Numbered from the stretch's first letter, positions 6,377 through 13,666 are shown. The stretch: 18,375 nucleotides of DNA from Candidatus Dojkabacteria bacterium UBA5232 (GCA_002409215.1 DHUO01000002.1:68085-86459), one strand, 5' to 3'. A program made the numbers and translations. Notes: generated from the letters alone by a model not told the origin.

Positions 6377-7339
6377 ATGGAAGCATTTAAAGATATTAAA
6401 GTCACAATTAAGGAAGAGAAAGACAATTACGGACTTTTTGAAATTTCTCCGTTACCTAGAGGATATGGTAATACATTGGGAAATGCTTTAAGAAGAATTC
6501 TTTACTCAAGCTTAAAAGGAACAGGTGTTACAAGCATAATGATAAAGGGAGTAGATCATGAATATTCAACCCTAGATGGCCTACAAGAGACAATAATAGA
6601 AGTCTTAATGAATCTCAAAGAGGTTAAATTTGCAACAAAGACAGATGAACTATTCATTTGTAGGATAAGTGCAAAGGGGAAAAAGAATGTAACCGCAAAG
6701 GATATCCAAACAACAGGTGATTTAGAAGTTGTAAACAAAGATTTACACATTGCAACACTAACAGATGCAAGTTCTTCTTTGGAAATGGAATTAACAGTAG
6801 AGTCGGGTGTTGGATATAAGATGATAGACCCATCAGGAAGAAAAGAAGTTGGCGTAATCCCTCTAGATTGTGATTTCACACCAATTGAAAGAGTTAGCTT
6901 AAGTGTAGAACAGGCAAGAAAAGGTCAAGAAACAGACTTAGATGCAGTTCTCATTGGAGTTACAACAGACGGAAGTATTGCACCAAAAGATGCACTATTA
7001 GAATCAGCAAAGATACTACAAGAGTTCTCAGGGAAAGTTATGATTGCAATGGGTATGGCAAAGAAAGAAGTTGAAGCAATCCAAGAACAAGTTAATACTC
7101 CAGAAGTAGAAGAAGTTGTTAATGAAGGAGAAACTGATGAGATTGCAGGATGGAAGGTTGAAGATCTCCCAATTTCAAAAAGATCGAAAACAGGCCTATT
7201 ATCAGGAGGATTTAAGACTGTAGGTGATTTGAAAAACACAACATCAACAGAACTCTTAAACCTACCAGGTTTTGGGAACAAATCGCTAAACGAAATACTA
7301 GAACTTTTAGATGAATACGGGATTAATATTAACAATTAG
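6377..7339 (+). CDS. rpoA: DNA-directed RNA polymerase subunit alpha
   Basis: The alpha dimer is the assembly platform of RNA polymerase and contacts UP elements and activators. The N-terminal domain includes FEISPLPRGYGNTLGNALRRILYSS (split at ~22-46), which carries the dimerisation and beta-binding surface; a flexible acidic linker spans ~235-255; the C-terminal domain (~257-316) has the helix-hairpin-helix LPGFGNKSLNEILELL. Length is 320. In the DNA-contacting part of the C-terminal domain the Arg corresponding to E. coli R265 is kept (SKRSKTG) but the residue corresponding to N268 is Thr; the GNKS block keeps G, K and S. It follows rpsD and precedes rplQ, the standard order. Confidence 0.97.
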   Translation: MEAFKDIKVTIKEEKDNYGLFEISPLPRGYGNTLGNALRRILYSSLKGTGVTSIMIKGVDHEYSTLDGLQETIIEVLMNLKEVKFATKTDELFICRISAKGKKNVTAKDIQTTGDLEVVNKDLHIATLTDASSSLEMELTVESGVGYKMIDPSGRKEVGVIPLDCDFTPIERVSLSVEQARKGQETDLDAVLIGVTTDGSIAPKDALLESAKILQEFSGKVMIAMGMAKKEVEAIQEQVNTPEVEEVVNEGETDEIAGWKVEDLPISKRSKTGLLSGGFKTVGDLKNTTSTELLNLPGFGNKSLNEILELLDEYGININN

Positions 7340-7344
7340 AACTA

Positions 7345-7869
7345 ATGTACAAGAGAGTTAAGAAATCAAAATTAGGAGTCAAGGCATCACATAGAGATTC
7401 TCTTAGAAAGAATCTGCTTAGATCCCTTGTTCAAAAAGGCTCAGTTGTAACTACAACTCCTAAAGCAAAAGTTCTTAAGATGGATGCATCTTCTTTGATA
7501 GAAAAAGGAAAGAAAAACAACGAACTCGAGATTAGAAGAAGCATACAAGATACTCTGGGAAGCGACACTTTAGCTAAAAAACTAATTGAGTATTCAGCAA
7601 AAGAAAAAACAGGTGTGAAAATTGTTAAAGTTGGATTTAGAGATGGAGATAATGCAGAGATTTCTAGAATAACATTGATTGGTACAGAAAAGAAGAAAGC
7701 CTCAAAGAAAGATAAAGAAGAAAAGGCAGAAGAGAAAGTTCAGGAAGAAAAGAAGGTTGTACAGAAAAAAGAAGCCAACAAAAGAGGAATCTTTAGACAG
7801 GATAAAAAAGTTGATACAACAACAGTAGTTAAAAATACAGAAAGAGCAAGAACAAGAGCGGGACTTTAA
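7345..7869 (+). CDS. rplQ: 50S ribosomal protein L17 with charged C-terminal extension
   Basis: L17 is a 50S protein near the tunnel exit. The core (residues ~1-115) includes the family blocks HRDSLRKNLLRSLVQKGSVVTT and TPKAKVLK, and ends in VKVGFRDGDNAEISRITLIG. From ~117 to 174 the protein adds a tail with a Lys/Glu-rich half (KKKASKKDKEEKAEEKVQEE) and a basic end (NTERARTRAGL); typical bacterial L17 is ~115-130 residues. This tail resembles the one on S5 in this window in composition. The gene starts five bases after rpoA, with no Shine-Dalgarno. Confidence 0.94.
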   Translation: MYKRVKKSKLGVKASHRDSLRKNLLRSLVQKGSVVTTTPKAKVLKMDASSLIEKGKKNNELEIRRSIQDTLGSDTLAKKLIEYSAKEKTGVKIVKVGFRDGDNAEISRITLIGTEKKKASKKDKEEKAEEKVQEEKKVVQKKEANKRGIFRQDKKVDTTTVVKNTERARTRAGL

Positions 7870-7885
7870 TTAATTACAGATACAA

Positions 7886-8320
7886 ATGAAGTACAAAACA
7901 GTTTGGACAAAAAAAGAAGATGTTGAAAGAAAATGGTATATAGTTGATGCTAAAGACCAGATTCTTGGTAGACTTGCAACAAAAATAGCATCATTGTTAA
8001 TTGGAAAAGAGAAACCAGAAATAGTACCAGATGTTGATTGTGGTGATTATGTAATTGTAATTAATAGTGATAATATAAAGTTAACAAGAGGTAAAGAGCT
8101 AAAAAAGATGTATTACAGACACTCTGGTTATCCAGGTGGTTTTAAAGAAACAAGGTTTGATAGACAGATGGAGTTAGATTCTACAAAGATCATTGAGGAT
8201 GCAGTTAAGAATATGATTCCAAATAACAAAATGAGAGATAGAAGAATGACAAGATTACTTGTTTATAAAAATTCTGTACACAAACATGGTGGACAGAATC
8301 CAATTGAGATTAAATTATAA
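7886..8320 (+). CDS. rplM: 50S ribosomal protein L13
   Basis: L13 is an early-assembly 23S rRNA-binding protein. The protein has the sequence WYIVDAKDQILGRLATKIASLLIGKEKP, then VDCGDYVIVINSDNIKLTRGKELKKMYYRHSGYPGG in pieces and AVKNMIPNNKMRDRRMTRLLVYKNSVHKHGGQNP, covering the entire L13 family. The length of 144 is usual. rplM-rpsI is a near-universal pair, here joined to the rplQ end of the alpha operon with a 16-base gap, as in many Gram-positive-like arrangements. The leader (taattacagatacaa) has no Shine-Dalgarno. Confidence 0.97.
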   Translation: MKYKTVWTKKEDVERKWYIVDAKDQILGRLATKIASLLIGKEKPEIVPDVDCGDYVIVINSDNIKLTRGKELKKMYYRHSGYPGGFKETRFDRQMELDSTKIIEDAVKNMIPNNKMRDRRMTRLLVYKNSVHKHGGQNPIEIKL

Positions 8321-8331
8321 TTATTTTTACA

Positions 8332-8724
8332 GTGGAGAAATATTTTGAAGGAATAGGAAGAAGAAAAAGATCAACAGCTAGAGTTAGAATCTATGCTGGG
8401 GATAAAGGTTCTACAGTAAATGGTAAATCATTGGATAAATACTTTACAGGTACTCCCAATTCAGAAACTATTGTTAAAAGACCTTTGGTCCTTGTTGGTT
8501 TAGAGAAAAAATATTACTTTACTGCAAAGGTAGTTGGTGGTGGTTCAACAGGTCAACTAGAAGCTGTTAGATTGGGCGTTGCAAGGGCTCTAGTAAAGAT
8601 GGATGAAGCCTTAAAACCAGCCCTTAGAAAAGAAAGACTTCTAACTAGAGATCCAAGAGAGGTTGAAAGAAAGAAGTACGATCATGTAAAGGCAAGAAAG
8701 AAACCTCAGTTCTCAAAGAGGTAG
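8332..8724 (+). CDS. rpsI: 30S ribosomal protein S9
   Basis: S9 lies in the 30S head; its C-terminal tail reaches the P-site tRNA. The protein starts with GTG (MEKYFEGIGRRKRSTARVRI) and ends in the universal KKPQFSKR. VVGGGSTGQLEAVRLGVARAL and LTRDPREVERKKYDHVKARKK are the other family signatures. Length 130 equals E. coli S9. It is the only ribosomal-protein gene of the window for which GTG is the sole sensible start. It follows rplM after 11 bases and ends with TAG; a T/C-rich tract (8739-8749) follows but no convincing terminator hairpin. Confidence 0.96.
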   Translation: MEKYFEGIGRRKRSTARVRIYAGDKGSTVNGKSLDKYFTGTPNSETIVKRPLVLVGLEKKYYFTAKVVGGGSTGQLEAVRLGVARALVKMDEALKPALRKERLLTRDPREVERKKYDHVKARKKPQFSKR

Positions 8725-8790
8725 TTTCTATTGTTTTCTCTCTCTCTTTTTCATATCATTTATTTATATAACTTTTATATAAATATTTTT

Positions 8791-9750
8791 ATGGAGAAGA
8801 AAAAGGTTTTCAAGATAGTGGGTATAGTACTATTATCAATTGTAGGGTTGTTTGCACTGTCTCTTTTTATATCCTATCTTATGAATAATGTAGATAACTA
8901 TTCCGATGATAGTTATAGCTATAATAAAAGCTATGACTCATTTGAAAATCCTGCAATGCTAAATGCAGACAGAGGTACGTCTTTCTCTGATTTCTTACCT
9001 AGTTTAGATGGTAAAACTGCAATGGGCAGTAGATCAATAGTTGAGAATAATTCAGAGCTTTCTTCTGAAGCTCCTAAGATTCAGAATAAGGATAAAAATA
9101 TTATCAAAGAAGGAAACCTTAAAATGCTTGCTGAAGATATTGATAATACGGTAAAAGAGATAGATATAATTGCAAGTAAATATCAGGCAGAGTCACAAAA
9201 TACATATGATAGGGGTAAAGGTAAAAATAGGAGTGTAAATATTGTATATAAAGTAAGGGTTTTTGATTTTGAAAAATTCTTTAGTGAATTGAAGGATATG
9301 GATGTTGAGTTTGATTCATCTTCCTCTGGTATTACTGATGTTACAAATGAAGTTATGGATTTGCAAGCCAGACTTAAGACATACAGGAATACAGAAACGC
9401 AACTTCTTGAGATACAAAGGAGTGCTAAAACTGTTGCAGATACGATGTCTGTATACAAAGAATTAACCAATATTAGGTATGAAATTGAAAGGATAGAATC
9501 TCAACTTAAGAATTATTCTGATAAAACAGATTACTCTACAGTTTCAATATCTATTGTGCAGAACAATGCAGGAGCGATGATAGAGGATGATAAATGGAAA
9601 CCTCTAGGAGTACTTAAAAATGCACTAAGGGCTCTTGTAGCTGTACTGAAGAGCTTAGGTTCACTCCTAATATGGTTGGTAGTATTTGGGATTCCAACCG
9701 TAGTGATAGTGTTTGTAGTCAGATATATTGTTAAAAAGCGTAAAAAATAG
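8791..9750 (+). CDS. DUF4349 family membrane protein
   Basis: A 319-residue protein with an N-terminal membrane segment (~7-30), a Ser/Asp/Tyr-rich low-complexity stretch (~33-55), a DUF4349 domain (~103-262) starting IIKEGNLKMLAEDIDNTV and including a coiled-coil region LQARLKTYRNTETQLLEIQ, and a C-terminal membrane segment (~288-313) followed by KKRKK. This is the usual DUF4349 layout: an extracytoplasmic domain between two membrane anchors. The molecular role of the family is unknown to me. A longer frame opens at TTG 8731 but would add an unlikely hydrophobic leader; ATG 8791 gives a normal signal-anchor. The -35 box of rnpB lies inside its last codons. No Shine-Dalgarno. Confidence 0.85.
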   Translation: MEKKKVFKIVGIVLLSIVGLFALSLFISYLMNNVDNYSDDSYSYNKSYDSFENPAMLNADRGTSFSDFLPSLDGKTAMGSRSIVENNSELSSEAPKIQNKDKNIIKEGNLKMLAEDIDNTVKEIDIIASKYQAESQNTYDRGKGKNRSVNIVYKVRVFDFEKFFSELKDMDVEFDSSSSGITDVTNEVMDLQARLKTYRNTETQLLEIQRSAKTVADTMSVYKELTNIRYEIERIESQLKNYSDKTDYSTVSISIVQNNAGAMIEDDKWKPLGVLKNALRALVAVLKSLGSLLIWLVVFGIPTVVIVFVVRYIVKKRKK

Positions 9751-9756
9751 TATAAT
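9728..9756 (+). promoter_or_regulatory. Promoter of rnpB, overlapping the end of the DUF4349 gene
   Basis: TTGTTA (9728-9733), a 17-base spacer and TATAAT (9751-9756). Predicted +1 is about 9763, exactly where the 5' strand of P1 of the RNase P RNA begins. The -35 lies within the last codons of the DUF4349 gene and its stop codon (9748-9750) directly abuts the -10. Confidence 0.8.
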
Positions 9757-9762
9757 ATAAGT

Positions 9763-10066
9763 GTATAAGTACTATTAGATGGTTGCATTTACCCTTCGGG
9801 AGTAGATGAGGAAAGTCCGGACTTCATGTCTGTCTTGAACATATCAAGATAAGTGCCAACGAGAGTTGGGAGGGAGTGATCTTTCGGAGAAAAGGGCAAC
9901 AGAAAGTATACCGCCAGTTTACTGGTAAGGGTGAAAAGGTAGTGTAAGAGACTACCGGGTAATGTAGTAATACATTATTGCATTGTAACCCCCACTTGAA
10001 GCAAGGTTAAACCGCATAGATAGATAACCATCGTTATACAGAATCCGGCTTATTATGTACTTATAC
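9763..10066 (+). ncRNA. rnpB: RNase P RNA (bacterial type, reduced)
   Basis: The catalytic RNA that cuts the 5' leader from pre-tRNA. Conserved parts are GAGGAAAGTCCGGAC at 9808-9822, GGCAACAGAAAGTATACCGCC, GGTAAGGGTGAAAAGGT, GTGTAAGAGACTACC, GAAGCAAGG and the 3' ACAGAATCCGGCTTA. P1 is a perfect 10-bp helix (9763-9772 with 10057-10066), P2 is GATGGTT (9778-9784) with AACCATC (10026-10032), P3 closes on CTTCGG, and a helix corresponding to P13 has a GUAA loop. About 304 nt long, against 377 in E. coli: between GCAAGG and the AGATAGATAACC segment only a few bases remain, where E. coli has P15, P16, P17 and P18. Identity is certain; the loss of helices is from manual alignment. Confidence 0.96.
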
Positions 10067-10077
10067 TTTTTTATTTT
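10057..10077 (+). terminator. Probable rnpB termination site: P1 3' strand plus T tract
   Basis: The 3' strand of P1 (GTACTTATAC) runs directly into TTTTTTATTTT (10067-10077). The P1 helix itself seems to take the place of a terminator stem, with the whole RNA as its loop. Termination here is inference; no separate terminator hairpin is present before the next gene. Confidence 0.5.
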
Positions 10078-10091
10078 GTGACTTGTATAGA

Positions 10092-10610
10092 ATGAGTCCT
10101 GAACGAGATTATAATGACGATGAAATAAGAGTGGAGGCAGAGAGTATTATTACTACTAGCTTGGCAATAGATGTTTTTGATGGAATTATAACAGATGATA
10201 ATCCTTCAGAAGATGATAAGATGACAGGACTGGATCAATGTCTATATTTCTTATTCGAAGATGAGTATTCTGATAAAGAATTGGAGTATCTCAAAAAGAA
10301 AACATTGAAATTAGCAGACAAGTTCGCCATAGGTAGGCGTAAAAATGGAGCGGAAATACAGATTGGGCATTATATGTATGCACCTTCCGTTCTCCCAGTG
10401 GAATATATGCCTGAGTTTCTTTCAAAGGCTGTATTTCTTCATACTGCTGGAAAGATTACAAATAACAATCCTTCTCCCAAAAATGGTTTAACAGGTCTAG
10501 ATCAGGTAATACTACATTTCTTTTGTCCAAGTAAAAAGGATTACGAAATAATTAAAGAGATTATCATTGCTGATACAATTAGCTACTCTGGTGGCTATCG
10601 TAGGAGATAG
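10092..10610 (+). CDS. Unrecognised protein with an internal duplicated motif
   Basis: I do not recognise this 172-residue acidic protein. It has no signal peptide, no membrane segment and no known catalytic motif. Its clear feature is an internal duplication: residues 31-49 (GIITDDNPSEDDKMTGLDQ) and 120-138 (GKITNNNPSPKNGLTGLDQ) share 11 of 19 positions with no gap, and each copy is preceded by a Ser-x-Ala helix and followed by a hydrophobic stretch (LYFLF / ILHFF) and a charged helix. It is therefore two diverged copies of a ~60-residue unit joined by a ~30-residue linker. ATG 10092 is preferred; an in-frame TTG at 10083 is possible. It starts 26 bases after rnpB and may be cotranscribed by read-through. 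Its 3' end overlaps the convergent fmt by 32 bases. Confidence 0.75.
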   Translation: MSPERDYNDDEIRVEAESIITTSLAIDVFDGIITDDNPSEDDKMTGLDQCLYFLFEDEYSDKELEYLKKKTLKLADKFAIGRRKNGAEIQIGHYMYAPSVLPVEYMPEFLSKAVFLHTAGKITNNNPSPKNGLTGLDQVILHFFCPSKKDYEIIKEIIIADTISYSGGYRRR

Positions 10611-11568
10611 TAATATCTCTTCCAATTCCATTTAAAAACTCTTTAGCATCTGTCCTGTTCTTCCCTTCTATTTGCAATTCAGTTACTTTCAAACAAGTAT
10701 GTTTATCTTTTGTAGAAAAGAATACATCCTCTCCATCAGACCACAAAGTACCAGCATCTTTTTCATTAGGCATATCTACTAACTCAGCCTTAAAAATCTT
10801 CATAATCTTGTTCGAAAGACTCCTGTTTTGACTCTTTTCTAATCTTGTCCAAGCAACAGGCCAAGGAAGAAAAGCTCTAACCATTCTCTCAATATACTCA
10901 GGCTCATACTCTTCCCATTTAATCTCTGCTTTCTCCTTTGAAATATCACTCTGCCAACAGTATGTAGCCTCTGCATCATTTTGCTTCTTTGCAACAATCT
11001 TTCCATCAATCCAATCTCTTAAAGTTGGGATAAGTATCTCTTCACTCTTCTTAACCAATCTTTCTCTTAATGAAATATTAGTATCATCTTCATGAATATT
11101 CTCTTTGTATATTGCTAAAACATCTCCCTCATCAAGACCTTCACTCATTAACATAATTGAAATACCTGTCTCTTTCTCCCCATCTAAAATAGCCTTCTGT
11201 ATTGGAACAGCCCCTCTATATTTAGGAAGAATTGAAAAATGGATATTAATACAACTGTACTTAGGAAACTCTAGAAATTCTTTTGGAACAATCTCTCCAA
11301 AAGCCTTACAAACAACAATATCAGGCTCATATATATTTGCAACCTCCATATATTTCTCCTTTTGATTCTCAGTATGCACAACTGGAATATCATTGGCCAA
11401 ACAGTACTCTTTAACAGCTGTTGGTGTGAGAACTTTCTTTCTTCCAACAGGCCTATCAGGCATTGTGATGACACACACAACATCAAAACCATCACTCTTG
11501 TGCAACACCTCCAAGCTAGCAACAGACTCCCAACTTGTACCTAAAAATACTACTTTTACTTTATCCAT
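10579..11568 (-). CDS. fmt: Methionyl-tRNA formyltransferase
   Basis: Fmt transfers a formyl group from 10-formyltetrahydrofolate to initiator Met-tRNA. The N-terminal Rossmann domain begins MDKVKVVFLGTSWESVASLEVL; the catalytic motif reads CINIHFSILPKYRGAVPIQK and includes the Asn and His of the active site, and the following SEGLDEGDVL supplies the catalytic Asp. The C-terminal OB-fold domain (~200-329) contains MVRAFLPWPVAWTRL. Length is 329 (E. coli 315). The frame stays open back to an ATG at 11590-11592, but that would put the start in the shared promoter region; the ATG at 11566-11568 fits the family. It diverges from queA and converges on the duplicated-motif gene. Confidence 0.93.
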   Translation of the reverse strand: MDKVKVVFLGTSWESVASLEVLHKSDGFDVVCVITMPDRPVGRKKVLTPTAVKEYCLANDIPVVHTENQKEKYMEVANIYEPDIVVCKAFGEIVPKEFLEFPKYSCINIHFSILPKYRGAVPIQKAILDGEKETGISIMLMSEGLDEGDVLAIYKENIHEDDTNISLRERLVKKSEEILIPTLRDWIDGKIVAKKQNDAEATYCWQSDISKEKAEIKWEEYEPEYIERMVRAFLPWPVAWTRLEKSQNRSLSNKIMKIFKAELVDMPNEKDAGTLWSDGEDVFFSTKDKHTCLKVTELQIEGKNRTDAKEFLNGIGRDITISYDSHQSS

Positions 11569-11580
11569 AAGAGATATTCT

Positions 11581-11610
11581 ACTATAATACATGGAATATG
11601 AAAATGTCAG
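11581..11610 (-). promoter_or_regulatory. Candidate fmt promoter
   Basis: On the minus strand CTGACA (11605-11610), an 18-base spacer and TATAGT (11581-11586), each five of six to consensus. Predicted +1 is near 11574, only about six bases before the fmt ATG at 11568. The -10 overlaps the queA -10 on the other strand. Confidence 0.5.
11583..11588 (+). promoter_or_regulatory. Candidate queA -10 element
   Basis: A consensus TATAAT at 11583-11588 with predicted +1 about 11595, three bases before the queA ATG. The -35 region at the right spacing (TTTATC at 11560) is poor. It overlaps the fmt -10 on the opposite strand. Confidence 0.45.
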
Positions 11611-12626
11611 AATTTACATACAACCTACCAGAAGAGAAAATAGCTAAATTCCCTCCTAAAGAAAGAGGCACAACCAAGCTACTTGTTCTAGATAGAGAAA
11701 ACGGAGATATTAGTCACAGAAAATACTCGGACTGTGTTGAATATATGAAAAAGGGAGATGTCATTGTACTCAATGAAACAAAAGTTGAAAAAAGGAGAAC
11801 ATACTTTTTAGATTCTAAAGACAGGGTTCATGAAGTCCTTTTTCTAAACCAACAACAAGATGGAAACTGGTTCTGCTTAATTAAAAAAAGCAAACAACTG
11901 CACGAAAACGAACTTCTTACCGACCTGGTCGGCAAGAAAATCCAGTTGCAGATTGTCAAAAAGGGGCAAAAAGGGGTTTTAGTTAACTTACTATCGGACT
12001 TTGGTAGTGAAGAGTTGTTTGAAAAGATTGGCCATACACCAATTCCTCCATATATGAAGAGAGATGATACAAAAGAAGATTTTGAAAGATATAATACTGT
12101 ATTTGCAGAGAAACATGGTTCTGTTGCATCTCCAACTGCTAGTTTGAATTTAACAAATGAAATTTTAGAAAAAATCAAAAAGAAAGGAGTTGAAGTTGTT
12201 AAGGTTGAATTGAAAGTAGGTTGGGGGACTTTTGCACCAATTCGTGAAGAGGATATTGAGGATCATGAGATTCATGAGGAGGAAATTTCTTTGTCTGAGG
12301 AATCAGCTAAGAAAATTAATGCTGTGATAAGGAGTGGTGGGAAGGTTTGGGCTTTTGGAACAACAGTTGCTAGAGTTTTGGAAAATTGTGCTACTGAAGA
12401 TAGTTTGATTAAACCCTTTGTTGGCAGTACAAGTCTGTATATATATCCAGGATATAATTGGAAAGTTGTCTCTGGCCTAATTACAAACTTCCATATGCCA
12501 GATTCATCATTAATACTTCTAGTTTCCTCTTTTGCTGGAAAGGAATTAATTAAGAAAGCATATAGTGAAGCATTGGAAAAAGGATATATGTTTTTAAGTT
12601 ATGGTGATAGTATGTTAATCTTGTAA
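11598..12626 (+). CDS. queA: S-adenosylmethionine:tRNA ribosyltransferase-isomerase
   Basis: QueA moves the ribosyl part of S-adenosylmethionine onto preQ1 in the tRNA wobble position to make epoxyqueuosine. The N-terminus MKMSEFTYNLPEEKIAKFPPKERG aligns residue for residue with E. coli QueA from its Met, so ATG 11598 is chosen over ATG 11604. Other signatures: GDVIVLNETKV, IGHTPIPPYMKR, YNTVFAEKHGSVASPTAS, GWGTFAPIREEDIEDHEIH, VWAFGTTVARVLE, YIYPGYNWKVVSGLITNFHMPDSSLILLVSSFAG, and YGDSMLIL at the end. Length 342 (E. coli 356). Two usually conserved spots differ: AAPTAGLHF is ASPTASLNL and LHVGxGTF is LKVGWGTF. tgt follows one base after the stop, so the pair is an operon. Confidence 0.92.
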   Translation: MKMSEFTYNLPEEKIAKFPPKERGTTKLLVLDRENGDISHRKYSDCVEYMKKGDVIVLNETKVEKRRTYFLDSKDRVHEVLFLNQQQDGNWFCLIKKSKQLHENELLTDLVGKKIQLQIVKKGQKGVLVNLLSDFGSEELFEKIGHTPIPPYMKRDDTKEDFERYNTVFAEKHGSVASPTASLNLTNEILEKIKKKGVEVVKVELKVGWGTFAPIREEDIEDHEIHEEEISLSEESAKKINAVIRSGGKVWAFGTTVARVLENCATEDSLIKPFVGSTSLYIYPGYNWKVVSGLITNFHMPDSSLILLVSSFAGKELIKKAYSEALEKGYMFLSYGDSMLIL

Positions 12627-12627
12627 T

Positions 12628-13659
12628 ATGGAACTAAAAGATTTTGGTAAAAACTTTGTATTTATGCCCGATGCAACAAAGGGTGCTGTTAGAGCATTAA
12701 CGACTCAGCAGTTAAAGGATACAGGCACAGAAGCTATTGTGACAAACACACTTCATTTAATGATAAATCCGGGGAAGGAGAATATAGAAAAGCTTGGTGG
12801 AATTAAGAAGTTCATGAATTGGGATGGGATACTTCTCACAGACTCTGGTGGCTTTCAAGTATTTTCACTAATCCATTCTAAGAAATGGAAAGGAACGGTT
12901 CATGATAATGGTGCTACATTTAAATCCCCTACAACAGGAGATTTGTATGAATTGACTCCAGAAAGCTCAATTGATATGCAGATGGCAATAGATTCGGATA
13001 TTTTAGTAACATTGGATGATTGTAGAGATGCTAAGTTAGGTAGATCTGATGCAGAGGAATCTGTTAAAAGGACAATAGAATGGGCGAAGAGGTGTAAGAA
13101 ATATTTTGAGGATGTATACGGAGGTACAAAAGAAACAGGTAAGTTGTTAAGTTGTGTCGTGCAGGGTGCAAATTACTTGGATTTGAGGAAGCATTGTGCA
13201 GAAGAATTAAGTCAGATAGGGTTTGATGGGTATAATTTTGGAGGTTTTGTTGTTACAGAAAATGGAGAGTTGGTATTAGAAGAGATGAGGGCTGTAATTG
13301 AGAATACACCGAGTGATAAGTTTAAGTATGCAATGGGAGTAGGTAAGCCTGGCGATATTAGGATTGTTGCTGGTTTGGGGTATAGGGTTTTTGATACTGT
13401 TTTGGTGACAAGGAATGCAAGGCATGGGACATTATATTCTAAGGATATGGATGATGAGGTGTTAAGAGTGAAGAATGCTGAGTATTTGTTAGATGAGAGG
13501 GCGATAGATTCGACATGTGATTGCTATACATGTAAAAACTTCTCGCGAGCGTACCTACATCACATGTTTAGGGTCAATGAAATGACAGGCCTAACCCTTG
13601 CAACAATCCACAACCTTAGATACTACCAAAATCTCATAGACAAGCTTAACAAGGCCTGA
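12628..13659 (+). CDS. tgt: Queuine/preQ1 tRNA-guanine transglycosylase
   Basis: Tgt swaps guanine 34 of GUN-anticodon tRNAs for preQ1. Visible motifs: NTLHLMINPG, LTDSGGFQVFSL with the active-site Asp, LDDC where bacterial enzymes have DECxP, CVVQGANYLDLR, GGFVVTENGE in place of GGLAVGE, MGVG, and FDTVLVTRNARHGTLY containing the nucleophilic Asp. The zinc site is CDCYTCKNFSRAYLHH plus the His of TIHNLRYY. The Cys after DD and the Val in GGFVV fit bacterial preQ1 specificity rather than the eukaryotic queuine type. Length 343 is slightly short (E. coli 375). It is coupled to queA. The preQ1-synthesis genes are not in this window. The stop is TGA, within the palindrome GAGGTACCTC (13658-13667). 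Confidence 0.94.
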   Translation: MELKDFGKNFVFMPDATKGAVRALTTQQLKDTGTEAIVTNTLHLMINPGKENIEKLGGIKKFMNWDGILLTDSGGFQVFSLIHSKKWKGTVHDNGATFKSPTTGDLYELTPESSIDMQMAIDSDILVTLDDCRDAKLGRSDAEESVKRTIEWAKRCKKYFEDVYGGTKETGKLLSCVVQGANYLDLRKHCAEELSQIGFDGYNFGGFVVTENGELVLEEMRAVIENTPSDKFKYAMGVGKPGDIRIVAGLGYRVFDTVLVTRNARHGTLYSKDMDDEVLRVKNAEYLLDERAIDSTCDCYTCKNFSRAYLHHMFRVNEMTGLTLATIHNLRYYQNLIDKLNKA

Positions 13660-13666
13660 GGTACCT

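Noticed and set aside
8703..8749. Terminator after rpsI (ACCTC...GAGGT followed by a T/C tract)
   Set aside because: Only a 5-bp stem, mostly within the rpsI coding end, with the T-rich tract more than 15 bases away; too weak to annotate.
11540..11600. preQ1 riboswitch in front of queA-tgt
   Set aside because: The gap to the fmt start is only ~30 bases and no preQ1 aptamer-like pseudoknot is visible.
13657..13659. Possible UGA recoding, as in some Patescibacteria
   Set aside because: All long genes read through with no in-frame TGA, and the tgt TGA falls exactly at the expected protein end.
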